Positions 11,773-24,340 of a DNA stretch of 64,000 nucleotides are shown here, in pieces. Each line of letters starts with the position of its first letter. Within the stretch, counting starts at the first letter, position 1. A program made the translations under genes and the position numbers. A model generated the notes under the pieces. That model worked only from the letters and a program-made list of their open reading frames with translations. It ran no database searches and was not told where the DNA came from. This DNA is from Atherix ibis (lineage: Eukaryota > Arthropoda > Insecta > Diptera > Athericidae). The stretch is taken from positions 31,345,212 to 31,409,211 of the forward strand of contig OY282609.1 in assembly GCA_958298945.1 (NCBI GenBank), in the 5' to 3' direction.

Positions 11773-13004
11773 ATGGGTCCGGGGGGGGGGGGGGGTATAT
11801 TCCCAGCGATGAGCCACCCCTAACAGGAGGGGAGTTAGATAAACTGACTCCAGGAGGAGCAAAAAGAAGGGCAACAAGAGCGACAAAGCTGGAAGGAAAG
11901 AAGAAGACGACGGAAAATAATGGAATAGAGGTAATGGTATGCGAGAAAAACGTTCTGCCTACGGTACAGGCAGAGCAAAAACAAATAATAGACTACAAAG
12001 AGGGGCTCGAGCCGGGGCTAGTTAAATATGAGAGGGATGCCAAAGGCCCTTTCTATGTTATTGCCGAGTGTAAGAGGGACAGCAATAAGCAATATATTAA
12101 TGATATTCTATTGGGAAAAATTTTGAAGAACGTTATGGGACCTGCACTCAAATCTTCGGTCCAAAAGATCGGAGCCTATAAGTGCAAGATTACGTGCAGT
12201 TCTTCAATGGAGGCGAACAATATCATTACATCCCCTAACACAAGATTGGGTGATGCAAACAATTACAATTTTTATATCCCGCGGCATTTTACCATAAAAG
12301 CGGGGATCATACATGATGTTCCCATTGATGTCTCGACGGATGATTTGGTCAAAGAAATAAAAAGTAGTGTCAGAGTACAGAATGCTACCAGGATGACTAG
12401 AAGGGTAACATCGGAAGATGGCAGCGTGACGTTTGCTGAGACAGAAACGGTGAAAATATTCTTCTTCGGGTCAGCACTGCCCGAATACATTACTTTTTGG
12501 GGGGCTCTAAGACGCGTGAAACAGTTCACCAGGAACCCCATGATGTGCTTTAAGTGTTTTAAGTTTGGACACTTAAAAGCTAGATGCTCAACTGAATCGG
12601 AAGTGTGCAAAAACTGTGGGGAAGCCAGACATGAGGGACCCTGCAGTGAAAAGCCAAAATGTGTAAATTGCAAGAATGAACACCCATCCACGAGCAGACA
12701 ATGCCCGGAATACACAAAACGAATCACAATACAGAACTTGATGGAGGAACAAATGCTGACCTATGGCGAAGCAATTAAAATGGTTAATTTAAACGGTACT
12801 GTGGACAATAGACCGTACCTGAGAGAGCAGCAATTAAACAATAAAACCGAATTTCCACCGCTCGCAAAAAACAAAAATGAACAGTTGCATCAGAGGAAAA
12901 CCATTTACAAATCGGGGAACAGGTCAAACATAGCCTGGAATTCGCTTCCAATCCAGGAACAACTAATTGAAAATGAACCAACCCGATCAAGAGCACAGAA
13001 TTAG
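11773..13004 (+). CDS. LINE ORF1, nucleic-acid-binding protein with three zinc knuckles
   Basis: The open frame runs to 13004; its first ATG is 11934 (356 aa). The frame stays open further upstream, reading DEPPLTGGELDKLTPGG and a basic KRRATRATKLEGKKK stretch. It reaches an ATG at 11773 (MGPGG) only if the G tract at 11781-11795 differs in length by one or two bases. The true start is therefore probably 11773. Counted from 11934, three cysteine clusters begin at residue 205: CFKCFKFGHLKARC (CX2CX4HX4C), CKNCGEARHEGPC, and CVNCKNEH with a distal C. This is the usual gag-like RNA-binding organisation in the I and Jockey groups. ORF1 is otherwise intact, unlike ORF2. Confidence 0.85.
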
Positions 13005-13226
13005 AAAAGATCCTGAGCATCCTGACGCTAATTTTATCAAAGCTAGGGATGACAGGTATCATGCCAGGACCACAAACAGTGCATACAAATACAATAGATA
13101 CAATAAAAAATGCAGAGACAACAATAAAACCAGGGGAAGTAAATCAAACTACCGTTTTTTAGATTTAATTTTAAATTAACTTATATATTTTACTTTTTTA
13201 TTTTTCTTTCTCTTTTTACTCTCGCC

Positions 13227-16200
13227 ATGAGCGACAATAAAATTAAAATCCTACAATGGAACATTCAAGGTTTCTACAATAATAAAGCTGGTTTAGAACA
13301 ATTAATTTCGAAATACTCTCCACACATCATAGCACTTCAAGAAACTCACCTCCCTGCAGATTTCTCCATCACAGGTTTCAAACAATACAATTCCTCATTT
13401 CACAATTGGAATAGAGATTTGAAAACTGGAGGCATCTCTTTAATGATCCACAAATCCATAAGTTTTAAAATTAACCCTATTTCATCAAATATTTTGGCAC
13501 ATTCATGCAATATCATTTCTAACCCCACTTTTACCTTAATAAATATTTATGTTGAGCATAGCTTACATCTTAAAAAAGACGATCTCCTCAATCTCACAAG
13601 AACTGTTAGCGGTCCGACAATTATCGTCTGTGATTTCAATGCTCGCCACCACCACTGGGATCCCTCAGAGCAAAACAATTTTGGTGTAGTCGTTGACGAA
13701 TGGCTCAATGATACTGATTTTATCCTTCTCAACAATGGACATTACAATCATCTCTCTACTAGATGCATTAGAACAGCAATAGACCTATCAATAGTTTCTC
13801 CTTCAATAGCTGGTAATATTTCATGGCAACCCCTCACAAATCTTTATGGGAGTGATCACGTACCCTTACAGATCATTCCACAGAGCTCAGTAGCTACCTT
13901 TTTTCATTCTCCCCGGTTTCTTGAGGGAAATGCAGACTGGTCCACCTTTTCTTCAAAGGTAAATGACTTCATTTCGTCAATTCCCACTTCACATAATATT
14001 AATAAAGAGGCTGCTATTTTAAAGCGATGCATTCGTTTTGCGGCCGCTCGTTCCATTCCCTCTTCTAATTCTTTCCACAAAATACAACCTTCATGGCTTA
14101 AAAAAACGATCAAGTCATTTCTAAAGGAAAAAAGAAAACGGTTAAAAGTTTTTACCAATTTTCAAAATGGCCGCAACCTTATTTTGTATAGGAAAGCTAA
14201 TGCGGAATTAAAAAGAGAAATACGCAAATAAAAAAAAAATAGTTGGGAGAACTTTGCTTCCAACATCAACCCTCAAACACCAATCAAGGCCTGTTGGACT
14301 TCAATTAATAGGCTACAAGGAAAGCAATGTAAGCATCATTTGCGTACCTTAAAGTTTGATTCGGGGATTCTCTCCCAATCTTCAGAAATAGCCAATGAAC
14401 AAGGCAAAATTTGGTCCAGCTATAGTGCTGACAGTAATTTCAACGAATCCGTTTGTAATGATAAAAGACAGTTCCTTCAAGATTTAGATTCTTTTCTCCC
14501 CAACAGAGATAAATACAAAATTGATGTTACTTTTACGTTTCAGGAACTTTTCACCAGCTTATCACGTCTGAAAGGATCTACTCCTGGTTTCGATCGCATC
14601 ACTTACTCTATGATCAAACACTGTCCGACTTCCTTCCATATAAGATTATTGAATTTATACAATTCCATCTTAAATTATGGTATTTTCCCGCACGCCTGGA
14701 AACTAACTGCGCTTTTTCCGCTTTCCAAAAGCAAAGTGGACCAAAGCGACCCTGGTAACTATCGTCCAATATCCCTACTCCCTTGCATGAGTAAATTATT
14801 AGAAAAAATGATTGCAAAAAGATTATCTTGGCTTTTAGAATCTAATCTATCTCCGAATATACACAGTTATCACCCTCTTAGAGGAACTCAATCCCTTTTA
14901 GTCAACCTAACACATTATTTAAGCAAAAGCATTTCGACCAGGAAGCATGCGCACATTCTTTCTGTGGATTTGGAAAAGGCGTTTGACCGGGTTGGTTCCC
15001 ACCTGGTCCTAAGTCAACTGCATGACTGGGGTGTTGGGCCCCGTATCCTGCACCTTTTAAGATCTTTTTTGACAAATCGTAGCGTCAGAGTTCGAATCAA
15101 TGGTTTTTTATTCCAAGTATATAACAGTCAAAATGGATTACCTCAAGGCTCCCCTTTGTCAGTGCCACTGTTTAACGCCTATATACATTCCCTATCAATT
15201 TCCTTAACTAATATTCAGAACCTTCGTCATTTGATCTATGCCGACAACATCATCTTGTTTTCCTCCTCATTGCTAAACACCCCCCTAACCCAAGCCCTGG
15301 GAGTTGGTTTGCATCAACTTTCCATGTGGATGAACCAAACTGACGCATTTATTAATCCTGGAAAATATGAGGCTATCCATATTTGTCGGAAACGATATTG
15401 CGAACCTTCAAGGATTGCATTTGGTGCACACCTTATTGAGAATAAGCGAGAGCTGAAAATTTTGGGACTAACCCAAAAATGGGTGCACATCGTACCACAA
15501 TTCTCTACATTGCTAAAAATCTTGTTTATGGTACAATCGACTTTCTTATCCCAATTTACGGCTTCAGTCCTGGTCACTCTAAAAGCGACACTCTTTTTAA
15601 CAATATCATCCGTACAGTCACGGGTGCTTTTCGCACTTCTCCGGTAGAAAGTCTTTATATTGAATCGGGATTTGTTAATTTGGAAACACGCAGAAATCTT
15701 CTGTCACTTCGTCTCATTGCGAAAGGTCTCTCTTTCCGATATCATCCGCTGCATAAGTTAATAATTAATTTGCTGAATTTAAAGCGCATACCGCGATTTA
15801 AATCCGGTCTTTTGGAAAGCTGCAACTTGTACAAAAAATGTAATATGCCCATTCCTTGCAAAATTAAAAATTCTCCCATTCCGCGATACTGGCTATTAGA
15901 TCCTACAACGTGTGATACTCTCCTTAGTACGCATAAAAAGCTTTCAACGTCCACTCCACTTTTTGTCCACGAACACAACAAATTTCTGGCAACACACGTT
16001 GAAGCCGAACACTTTTACACAGACGGATCAAAAAGTGTTCATGGCGTTTCTGCCGTAGTTGTTTCAGAAAATTCGCAAACTCTCTTTTGCACAAATCTCC
16101 CAACCTATTTATCTATTTTCTGTGCGGAAGCCTTTTCCATTCTTTCCGCCCTAAACATAACAGCTAATATTTCTGCTCAGTGTTTCATCCATACGGACAG

Positions 16201-16805
16201 TCTTTCGGTTTTAAAAGCTACGTTAAACCCTTCCAACACAGATTCAATTATTCTGGAAATTAAATCTGGTCTCATAAATCAAAAAAGTAGGACCACACTT
16301 CGTTGGATTCCCTCTCACAGTCATATTGTAGGAAATACTCAAGCCGATGAGTTAGCCAAAATGTGCCATAACATGCTTCTTATCTGTTCATTACCCTCCA
16401 AGCTACTCATCCATTTTAAATTTAATAAAATATTGCCAAGCTTTGGACTTAAATAATATTTGGAAATCTTCAAACTCTTTTCTGAGAAAGGTATGTCTTT
16501 CAACCCAAACCCCCAAGTACAGCTCAGAGCTAGGAAGGTCGCATTGCGTGGCGCTAACCAGGGCACGTATTGGTCATTGCAAAGTAACAAAAGATCACTT
16601 GCTATCAAAACGTCCACCACCTAATTGTAAGTTCTGTGGAGAAATTCTCAATTCGGAACACTTTCTTTTCAATTGTAGGCATACTAAAGTATTTCTACAG
16701 TTAAATGGTATAGAAAACTTACCTGCTCTACTTTCACCCCAACAAAATCCGAATGGACCTTTTTTCCTGTTGCTAAATCATCTAGACTATAGAAACCAAT
16801 TGTAA
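13227..16805 (+). pseudogene. LINE ORF2 polyprotein, three breaks
   Basis: From ATG 13227 the N-terminal part is an APE-type endonuclease (LQWNIQGF, ALQETHLP, CDFNARHHHWD, then YGSDHVPL near the end of the domain). An in-frame TAA sits at 14229-14231. The same frame then continues through the reverse transcriptase (GFDRITYSMIKH, YRPISLLPCMSKLLE, SVDLEKAFDRV, NGLPQGSPLS). The catalytic box reads YADN instead of YADD. A frameshift near 15475 leads into the thumb and RNase H (HFYTDGSKS, IHTDSLSVLK, WIPSHSHIVGNTQADELAK). A second shift near 16435 leads to the C-terminal CKFCGEILNSEHFLFNC knuckle. It cannot make an active enzyme. Confidence 0.9.
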
Positions 16806-17091
16806 TGCTTTTCCCTTTTTTTTCTTTTTTTTTCTTTAATAAATTTTTAGCATAAGTAAATCTAGATTAAAAAAAAAAAAAATTTTTTTTTTAAATTTTA
16901 AATCAGCAAAATTGTAAATTTTTCATTTTAAACTGAATAATGTTCATATAAAAAATAAAAAAAATAATAAACAAATTTTGATAAAATTAATAAGCGCCTT
17001 ATGGCCCAAACAGCCGCGTGCGCCAACACCAGACTACCCAGATTTATTCTGGGCAAATCTATTATTATAAATAAATAAATAATAAATAAAA

Positions 17092-18026
17092 GTTAAATTT
17101 AAATACAAGTTTTTTACTAAATCTGGATTTAAAAAAATACGAGAATTTTACAGTTGCGCTAAATTAAGTTGCTGAGGAATCGGTGGACGGTAAGAAAATT
17201 TTACTACCAATATAGATACAAAAGTGGATGGTAGGTAAAAAAATGTTGTCTAACCCTGATCTACACTGTATGCATCTTTGCTTCTCTTAAAGTGAGTCTT
17301 GCCAGGTGTGCAAAGCTCTTGGAATTAAAGGCTGTTTTTAGGACCAATTGATTAGTCGTTTGTGTGCGCAGTTCAAATGTTGCTGGAGGATCGTAATTCG
17401 AAGAGAAAATTATCAAATTTATTGGAAAATTGGGAATTATACAAAAAAAAAAAATGAAAATTTATTAATATAATAACAAAATTTATTAAAGTTTATTTGT
17501 ATTTTTTTTCTATGTAACAGTTGTGCTTTAAAATTCTAAAAAAAAAAAAAAAATTGTACAAAAAAAATCAAACGATTTTTATTGTAAAAAATGTTTTTTT
17601 CTTACAATAAAAATTAAATAGAAATAATCGCATATCATAAAACCCCACATTTAATATTAAAGGTGTTCTCTCAAAACAAAATTAAACGTGTTTTTTTTTT
17701 TTAATAAAAATTAAAATCCGTTAATAAGAATTAGAGTTAAAGTAAATTCGTTGGGCCTTCAGTTTACTTTTTTATTTAATTTAACTCTTAATAAATTATG
17801 TATAATATTTGTTTTAACTTAATAATAACTATAAAAAATTGTGCATATTAAAATCAAAGAAAAAAAAGAATAATAGAAAACTGGATTAAGGAAAATCAAA
17901 TACAAAATTAATTTATAATTGAAAGTGTATGATTTATGTTATATGAAGTTATGTGAGAGACACTTAATTGAATAGTCGTTGTAATTGGTTTATATTTATT
18001 GTTAATTCGATAAAATAACGTTTTTA
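17092..18026. other. AT-rich intergenic DNA
   Basis: No gene or recognisable repeat family. Long A and T runs occur (17535, 17695). A slightly richer island at 17150-17400 has no readable frame. Confidence 0.45.
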
Positions 18027-18028
18027 TA

Positions 18029-18912
18029 TTGGGTGTATGGAAAAATTATGCCCGTTTTTTATGATCCTAGGTAAAAAAATTTTTTCTTCAGAAATGATGA
18101 ATAGTATTTTCTTTTAAATGATTCCATTGTACAATATAAAGAATGCTTTCCCTCTACTTTCTATTCAGTTTTGGCCTGGCCAGAGTACAGCGAAGAGCCC
18201 TTGTATTTTTTTTATAAAATGTCGATCGATAAAGTGCATTTACGTCATTGTTTACTTTATGAATTCCGTAAAGACAATACCGCGAGTGTGGCAACCAAAA
18301 ACATTTGCGAAGTGTATGGAGCAGATGTCATCAAAGTTCGACAGGTACGAAGATGGTTTTCAAAATTCCGATCTGGGGATTTTTCACTTATTGATAAACC
18401 ACGTACCGGGCGGCTTTGAAGTCTGTTGACGACAAGTTAAAAGTCATAATTGACACCAATCCACGTCTAACCACCAGGGAGATCGAGTCGATGATGGGAG
18501 TCAACCAAACAACCGTATTAAGGCATTTGAAGCGTATAGGGATGGTTTCGCGGTACGACGTTTGGATACCTCATCAATTGTCGACTGCCAATTTATTGGA
18601 TCGTGTTTCAACGTGCGTTGGTTTGAGTGCGAGACAAAAACATGAACCTTTTTTGCATCGTTTGGTAACGGGAGATGAGAAATGGGTCGTGAACAACAAC
18701 GTGACAGGAAAAGGACATTGGGCTATACCTGGACAAGCCCCATTAACAACTTCGAAAGCCGAAATCCATCGAAAAAAAGTTATGCTTTGTGTTTTGTGGG
18801 ATTGTAAGGGTATTGTGTATTTTGAACTCTTGATTAAATAAATAATACAAATCTAAAAAAAAATGTTTAATTGCATATGTAAAAAACGGTCTAAACTTTT
18901 GCATACACCCAA
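18029..18912 (+). mobile_element. Internally deleted mariner (TTGGGT termini)
   Basis: The element is flanked by TA (18027-18028 and 18913-18914). Its left end is TTGGGTGTATGGAAAAATTA and its right end is TTTTGCATACACCCAA. The 884-bp copy contains the N-terminal two thirds of a transposase and is deleted after FELL, where sequence jumps to the 3' terminus. A nearly full-length relative is at 59107-60396. Confidence 0.9.
18219..18841 (+). pseudogene. Mariner transposase, truncated and frameshifted
   Basis: ATG 18219 starts MSIDKVHLRHCLLYEFRKDN. The first helix-turn-helix is followed by WFSKFRSGDFSLIDKPRTG. A small deletion near 18414 then causes a stop, and the protein resumes in another frame as SVDDKLKVIIDTNPRLTTRE, ending near VMLCVLWDCKGIVYFELL. 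The first catalytic Asp (VTGDEKW) and the second Asp in LWDCKG are present. The HHDNAR and SPDLAPSD blocks are missing. Confidence 0.85.
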
Positions 18913-19629
18913 TAGAATAAATCACAAAATTTTATGGCGTTTTTTTTTTGGTCCAATCATTTTGCATAAATTTGATTTGATAAATTCCAATAAAATAAGA
19001 AAAATTACGCAGTTTTTTTTATTTTTTTTTTATTTTCCAAAACTATGTGATAATTAAATTTATTTTCCAGAAAAGAAATGTGATGAAAATTCTAAAAACT
19101 TGTATGAAAATTCTAAATAACAGACGCGTCTGTTTCGAACAGTTTCCTGTCTAACTAACTAAAACAATATCCGTACAATTACCAATAATTGTTATGCGCA
19201 TGATTAGGCGACCTTTGCCATACAAAAGATATTTTTTAATTTTTTAGATGGAAACAGGGTTGGTAGAACTGGTTCAAATATTGAATTTTGTTTAATGAGC
19301 GGGAGAGGGAAATGCAACGGAAAATTAGGAATTAATTATGATTGCTTGAAGAGAGTACAAACACATATGCACAGATACTAATTCTACTTCCAGTAGATAC
19401 TAGAATCTCTTGTCCATTCCAAGACTGACTGGAAATAGGTGCATTTGCGTACTGTTGTAAACCGTATTTTTTTTTAATTCATTTTTCAGTGACACTTTTT
19501 TTTGTTGATATTTTCATTGGCTTATTGGCAGAATGCATTTGTAAGGCACTGTTATTACATTTAAACGAACTAAATTGTTAAAAAATCAAAAAAATAACAA
19601 ATGAGGTAAGTGGAGATATTTTTTTTATA
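18913..19629. other. AT-rich intergenic DNA
   Basis: No gene recognised. The stretch is mostly low complexity and lies between two mariner insertions. Confidence 0.45.
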
Positions 19630-19631
19630 TA

Positions 19632-22086
19632 CCAGGTGTATAAGCTTAAATCCGCTGTTTTAAGTAAAAAAAAACATGTTTTTTTCATACAAAGCAAAAA
19701 AAAAATTATTCAAAGTACTTGCCTCCGCTAGCTACACATTTCTCCCTTCTATCGGGCAATTTGTGGATACCACGCCAAAAAATTCCTTCTCTTTCAAGGC
19801 CAAACCACTCTTCAAGCCATTTTCGGACGTCTTCGTAAGAATGGAAGTGCTAACCAGCGAGCGCGTGGCCCATCGACGAAAACCGGTGGTAGTCGGAAGG
19901 GGCCAGGTCTGATGATTACGCGGGGTGGGGTAGCACCTCTAAGTAGTTTCGGACCATTTGTGACGTGTGCGATGGTGCTTTGTCGTGAAGGAAAATCAGC
20001 CTCTCATGTCTTTATTTTTTCACGTACAGCACGGTGCAATTTGATCAGTTGTTGATGGTAGCGGTGGGCATTGACAGTTTCACCAGGTTTCAACATCTCA
20101 TAGTAGACGTTGAAACCAGGTTTCAACATCTCATAGTAGGTTTCAACATCTCATAGTAGACGTTGGTCCCATTAAACGCATAGCATCGTCTTACGTACGA
20201 AGCGATTTGGTCTTGGGGAAGATGTTGATGGTTGGCCGGGATCAACCCTCGATATCTTGCGTTTAGGATTCTCGATATATATCCACTTTTCATCGCCTAT
20301 CACAATCCGATGCAGGAACGACTTTCTTTTTTGTCTGGCGAGCAAGATTTCGCATGTGTTTTGGCGTCGCTCACCTGCATATCGTTCAATTCATTCGGCA
20401 CTCATTTTCCAATCTTCATCATGTCACGCAGACGTATGGAAATGGCTGTTTGAGTAATACCCAATTGCTCCGCGAGCCTTTTTTGCGATTGGGTATCGTC
20501 TTCGTCCAAAAGAGCCTGCAATTGATGGTCCTCAACCTTTCTAGACCGATTTTCACGCTTCTTGTCCCACAAGTCAAAATTGCCGTCTTTGAACCGACGA
20601 AACTAATCTCGGCACATTGTTTCCGATAAAGCACTGTCACCATAGGTCTCCATAAGCATTCAATGCGATTCAGCAGCCGATTTCTTCAAATTGAAGCAGA
20701 ATAGCAGAGCTTCCCGCATATGCCCTTTTTCTGTGACAAAACTAAACATGATTACCAAAGGAAAAATGTATGTTGTACGAAATTGCTGACAATATGCACT
20801 GATTAATGTTGACAGATGTCAAACTCATAAAAAAAGTATGGCGTGTCCTTAGATTAAAGAATACCTGGATAGGCACTGACTGTATATGTATACGCAATTT
20901 TGTGTCGGAATTCCCGGTTTTGCTATCCCGTTGTTGCCATTTCTCGTCGCTTGGCATAGTTTTGTTTAGATTTTTTTATGTAGACATGACACCCACCGCC
21001 ATCTAGTTGTCGTAATACAAATTTATTTAATCGCGAAACCATAATTTATATTCATTTTAATTCAGTTATTGGAAACAAAAATACAATTTAAACACATTAA
21101 TTGGCAATTTTTGATATGAAATGGAATTCTTTTTTCGGTAAATATCATTCAAATATAAAGCGCCTCAATTTTGTAGACTTGCGGAGAGTTTTAAAACTTT
21201 AATTCTCTATGAAAGGGGAGACTTAAGGGATAGCTTTGTCATTTGTGAATCCGATGTTGACAGTTCAATGTTTACCATAAAATAGTACAGTGCCGGTGTA
21301 TATAAAGTGTGTGTAAGAAAGTTTAAGTGACCGAATTTTTCTGTCTATTTTCCATTGCTGTTTTCATTGTGTTATAATAAATAAAATTTATTCTTCGATA
21401 AGCTTATTATTTAAATAAATTTGTTTTGCTTGCTATATTATACCACATTATAATGCATTTACTAAACAATATTTTTTTAATTTTTTAAAAATATAAGTTA
21501 GTAAGTTTTTAAGAACATTAAATTTTTCATTTTGTAATTTAGTTTTAAAACATTTTCTTTAATATTGTATACGATTAACATCTTATTGTGCACATAATTG
21601 CTTTCATATAACCAAATAACTTACAATTCATATTTTAAATATTCTTCCCCACTTTAAAAATTTTGTTTTAATAAATAATATATAGTGAAATAAATAAACT
21701 GAAAATACATAATAAATAAATAAATATTTTTAAAAAAATACTGCGTTTATTGCATATTTACAAAACTAATTACATCAAACAACAAGACCCGCAATATTAA
21801 AAAATCTGCTTCTGTACGCATAAATGATATCACATATGAAAAATGGTTTTAAGCAAACCGCTTCAATCGCATATTGAAATTTAAAATTAGCCCCCAATGA
21901 CTTACGCCGTTTCTGTTGTATTGCATGCATGTGCGTTCTACGAATGTATTGCCACAAAATTCCGACAGAATTTTTGTGTAGAGGCCTATCCAGTTCTTCT
22001 TTAATCTAAGGGCGTGTCCATGGTAGCTTAATACGCTTACTCAAGCCATCTATGAGCAAACAGTGGATTTAAGCTTATACCCCTGG
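19632..22086 (-). mobile_element. Mos1-like mariner, split by a second element
   Basis: The left end CCAGGTGTATAAGCTTAAAT and the right end ATTTAAGCTTATACCCCTGG are near-perfect inverted repeats, flanked by TA at 19630 and 22087. The transposase lies on the minus strand and is heavily broken. Positions 20100-20160 hold a local triplication of 'ggtttcaacatctcatagta'. A 1163-bp element (20848-22010) has inserted into the 5' untranslated end of this mariner. Confidence 0.9.
20848..22010. mobile_element. Long-TIR DNA element with 8-bp target-site duplication
   Basis: The ends are CTTAGATTAAAGAATACCTG on the left and AGTTCTTCTTTAATCTAAG on the right. They are flanked by GGCGTGTC (20840-20847 and 22011-22018); the duplication can also be read as 9 bp. 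The uninterrupted mariner at 1452-2687 has one such site, which shows the insertion directly. No transposase is seen, so it is non-autonomous. The 'tatgtagacatgacaccca' and 'gcgcctcaattttgtagac' segments recur in inverted order inside 25763-30098. An 8-bp duplication is usual for hAT or P-type elements, but the CTTAGA terminus is not typical of either. Confidence 0.85.
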
Positions 22087-22089
22087 TAT

Positions 22090-22860
22090 ACAAAAACATA
22101 ATTTACATAGAGAATTATTCTGTTATTTAGCATGGCATACCGATCGTTAGATATAATACCGCTAGCCACCTACGACCATAACGATTGAAATACGCCCAAT
22201 CAGCGCCATATTAAAATTGGTAATGGATTTCGGTAGCTCATCTATTTCGACTTTGATTTATTGGTTAAATAACTTCATGAAATCGATCAGTAAAATCGGT
22301 TTCCGCCCTATGAAAGTTTGGTCAGCTCCGCCCTTTCACACGTTCAACTTTCAATTAGTCGGCTCATTCTTTGCGATCGTTCTATGGCAAGTGGCATCTC
22401 TATCATCTCTAGGTTTATTCGAAGCAATCAAGCAATCCTTTCGCCAATTCCTCAATGGTGAGCGCTCACCTCGTCTTCAACTCACCACCCGTTGTTCTTC
22501 CATCTGGTCCCGCCCATGAACCAGCTGCAGCCAATACAGGTACAACCGTTGCTAACAGTCCGTAACCAGGTACAAGCTAGTTAACCCAACTGTTGGTAGC
22601 AAGGTCTATCTAAACCTCTGCTATCATCAGCAGTGATAGTGCCCGGAATAACTGGTATGTTATCCTTGAACTGTGCCGCATGGTAGCATTTTTTGTTTTA
22701 AGAGTACGTGGTGAGTACTCCCATTCAGAGCTACAGTAAGGAACCTTGTAAATTCCAGGCACTGCCAGGCCGGCCCAGGTACTCGACTTCGCCAATACCC
22801 GAAATCACTTTTCCTACTGATCAATGTTTGATCGTTCTCCCAGAAGAAATCCTTCTGCGG
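22090..22860. other. Unassigned GC-richer segment
   Basis: This 0.75-kb segment is clearly less AT-rich than its flanks, and I cannot match it to a family. Short frames exist on both strands (for example 22217-22519 plus and 22610-22795 minus), but none shows a domain. A 14-bp perfect palindrome, GGTGAGCGCTCACC, lies near 22456. It may be a remnant of an exon or retroelement. Confidence 0.4.
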
Positions 22861-23321
22861 GAATAGTTTTCATACAGTAAATTTTCTTCATTTGGAAAGA
22901 TTATAAATCGATTATAAAATCATCAAGTTGATTTTATAATTTAGCCATGATTTTGAGTTTTAGAAGAACGTGTTCATATCTAGAAATTTTGTTGACCTGT
23001 CGCGGTACTAAAGACTTCAAATTCATTATTTTTATCACTAAAAATAATTATAAATTGAATTTTTTAAAAAATTAATATTTAAGTTTTTTGTGGCAAAGAT
23101 GAAAGATATTCTAGATTCACGGGAAGTCCTAGTTTATATCAGAATTTTAAAGAAAACAAGAAATTCTGTAGATTGGTATGGTTAGAATTGGTCTTAAGTG
23201 GGATTTTTATTGAATTTTTTTAGTAAATTTATTGTAACAAATCGATAAGGAAGAACACTTTATAATATATAGGATATTTACTAGGCAAAAAAATTTTCTT
23301 TTGAAAGAGTTTGCAGATGCA
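22861..23321. other. AT-rich intergenic DNA
   Basis: No gene or repeat recognised. Confidence 0.45.
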
Positions 23322-24305
23322 CGAGGTCTGTTCAAAAAGTATCCCGAATTTTGAATTTCCGCGGGTTACGTATATTCGATTTTCGATTTTCTGTGGCGTT
23401 ATGTTTGTACTCATGTCTATAAGTTATACCGACAAGTTTGGCCATTTTGAATGTTCAGTTAATTTTTGACAGCTGCTTTGCTTGCATGTGTTTTTGCCCA
23501 TTTTCGACCAAAAACAGCATCGCATTAACATTGCTAAAGACCCAAATTCGCTCGAGAGGGTCATAACTGGTGACGAATCATGGGTTTATGGTTATGACGT
23601 GGAAACCAAAGCTGAATCATTCCATTCCAAAAAATGGATCAAAGAATCTGTTTCGGGAACAAGAAAAAGTTACAGGGGGCCAGATCTGGGGAATACGGTG
23701 GCTGCGGTATTATTAGTGTGTTCTTTTGGCCAAAAATTCGCACAGAAGCAAAAAAATTCGCACAGAAGCAATGCGTGAGCAGGGGCGTTATCATGGTGCA
23801 AAAGCCTTTTTTTTGTTCTTCCACAAATCCGGACGTTTCTGGTGGATTGCTTCTCGCAACTTGCGCATAACTTACAGGTAATATTCCTTATTGACCGTTC
23901 TACTCTGTGGCAAGAACTCATGATGCACCACGCCCCTGCAATCGAAGAAAACTGTAAGCAAAACCTTCACATTCGACCGAACTTGGTGCGCTGTTTTCGA
24001 TCTTGGAAATTGGGATGATTGAGCTTTGGTTTCCACGTCATAACCATAAACCCATGGTTCGTCACCAGTTATGACTCTCTCGAGCAAATTTGGCCGGTCG
24101 CGGACAGAACCCACAACAGCTCCTTAGCAATGTTAATGCGATGCTGTTTTTGGTCGAAAATGGGCAAAAATCGAAGACGAGCCAAAACACTTGTCGGCAT
24201 AAGTGAAAGACATGAGTAACAACATAACACCACAAAAAAATCGTAAATCGAATATACGTAACCCGCTGAAATTCGAAATTCGCGATACTTTTTGAACAGA
24301 CCTCG
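23322..24305. mobile_element. Mariner derivative with internal inversion
   Basis: Inverted termini CGAGGTCTGTTCAAAAAGTA and TACTTTTTGAACAGACCTCG bound 984 bp. The left part reads on the plus strand (RVITGDESWVYGYDVETKAESF, then MDQRIC). It is joined at about 23650 to the transposase C-terminal half in the opposite orientation (minus: PQPPYSPDLAPC, then further 5' blocks, including ERVITGDEPWVYGYDVETK). The GDE-W block is thus present twice, face to face. It has no complete transposase. The same junction is seen at 35184-35447. Confidence 0.85.
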
Positions 24306-24340
24306 TATTTCGATTGTTATCTTAACAGCTACGAATTTTG

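Larger units (their letters stand above)
11640..17091 (+). mobile_element. I-type non-LTR retrotransposon (LINE), nearly full length, inactive
   Basis: The order is 5' UTR, ORF1 (zinc-knuckle protein), ORF2 (endonuclease, reverse transcriptase, RNase H, CCHC), a 3' UTR, and an end of TAA/ATAA-type simple repeats at about 17060-17091. Two ORFs plus an RNase H domain place it in the I group of LINEs rather than Jockey, which lacks RNase H. The exact 5' end and target-site duplication are not resolved. Confidence 0.85.

Noticed and set aside
12272..13062. Minus-strand frames within LINE ORF1
   Set aside because: Shadows of a clear zinc-knuckle ORF; no domain of their own.
22217..22519. 100-codon plus-strand frame
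   Set aside because: It looks partly membrane-like but has no family resemblance, and the opposite strand is equally plausible. Kept only as an unassigned island.
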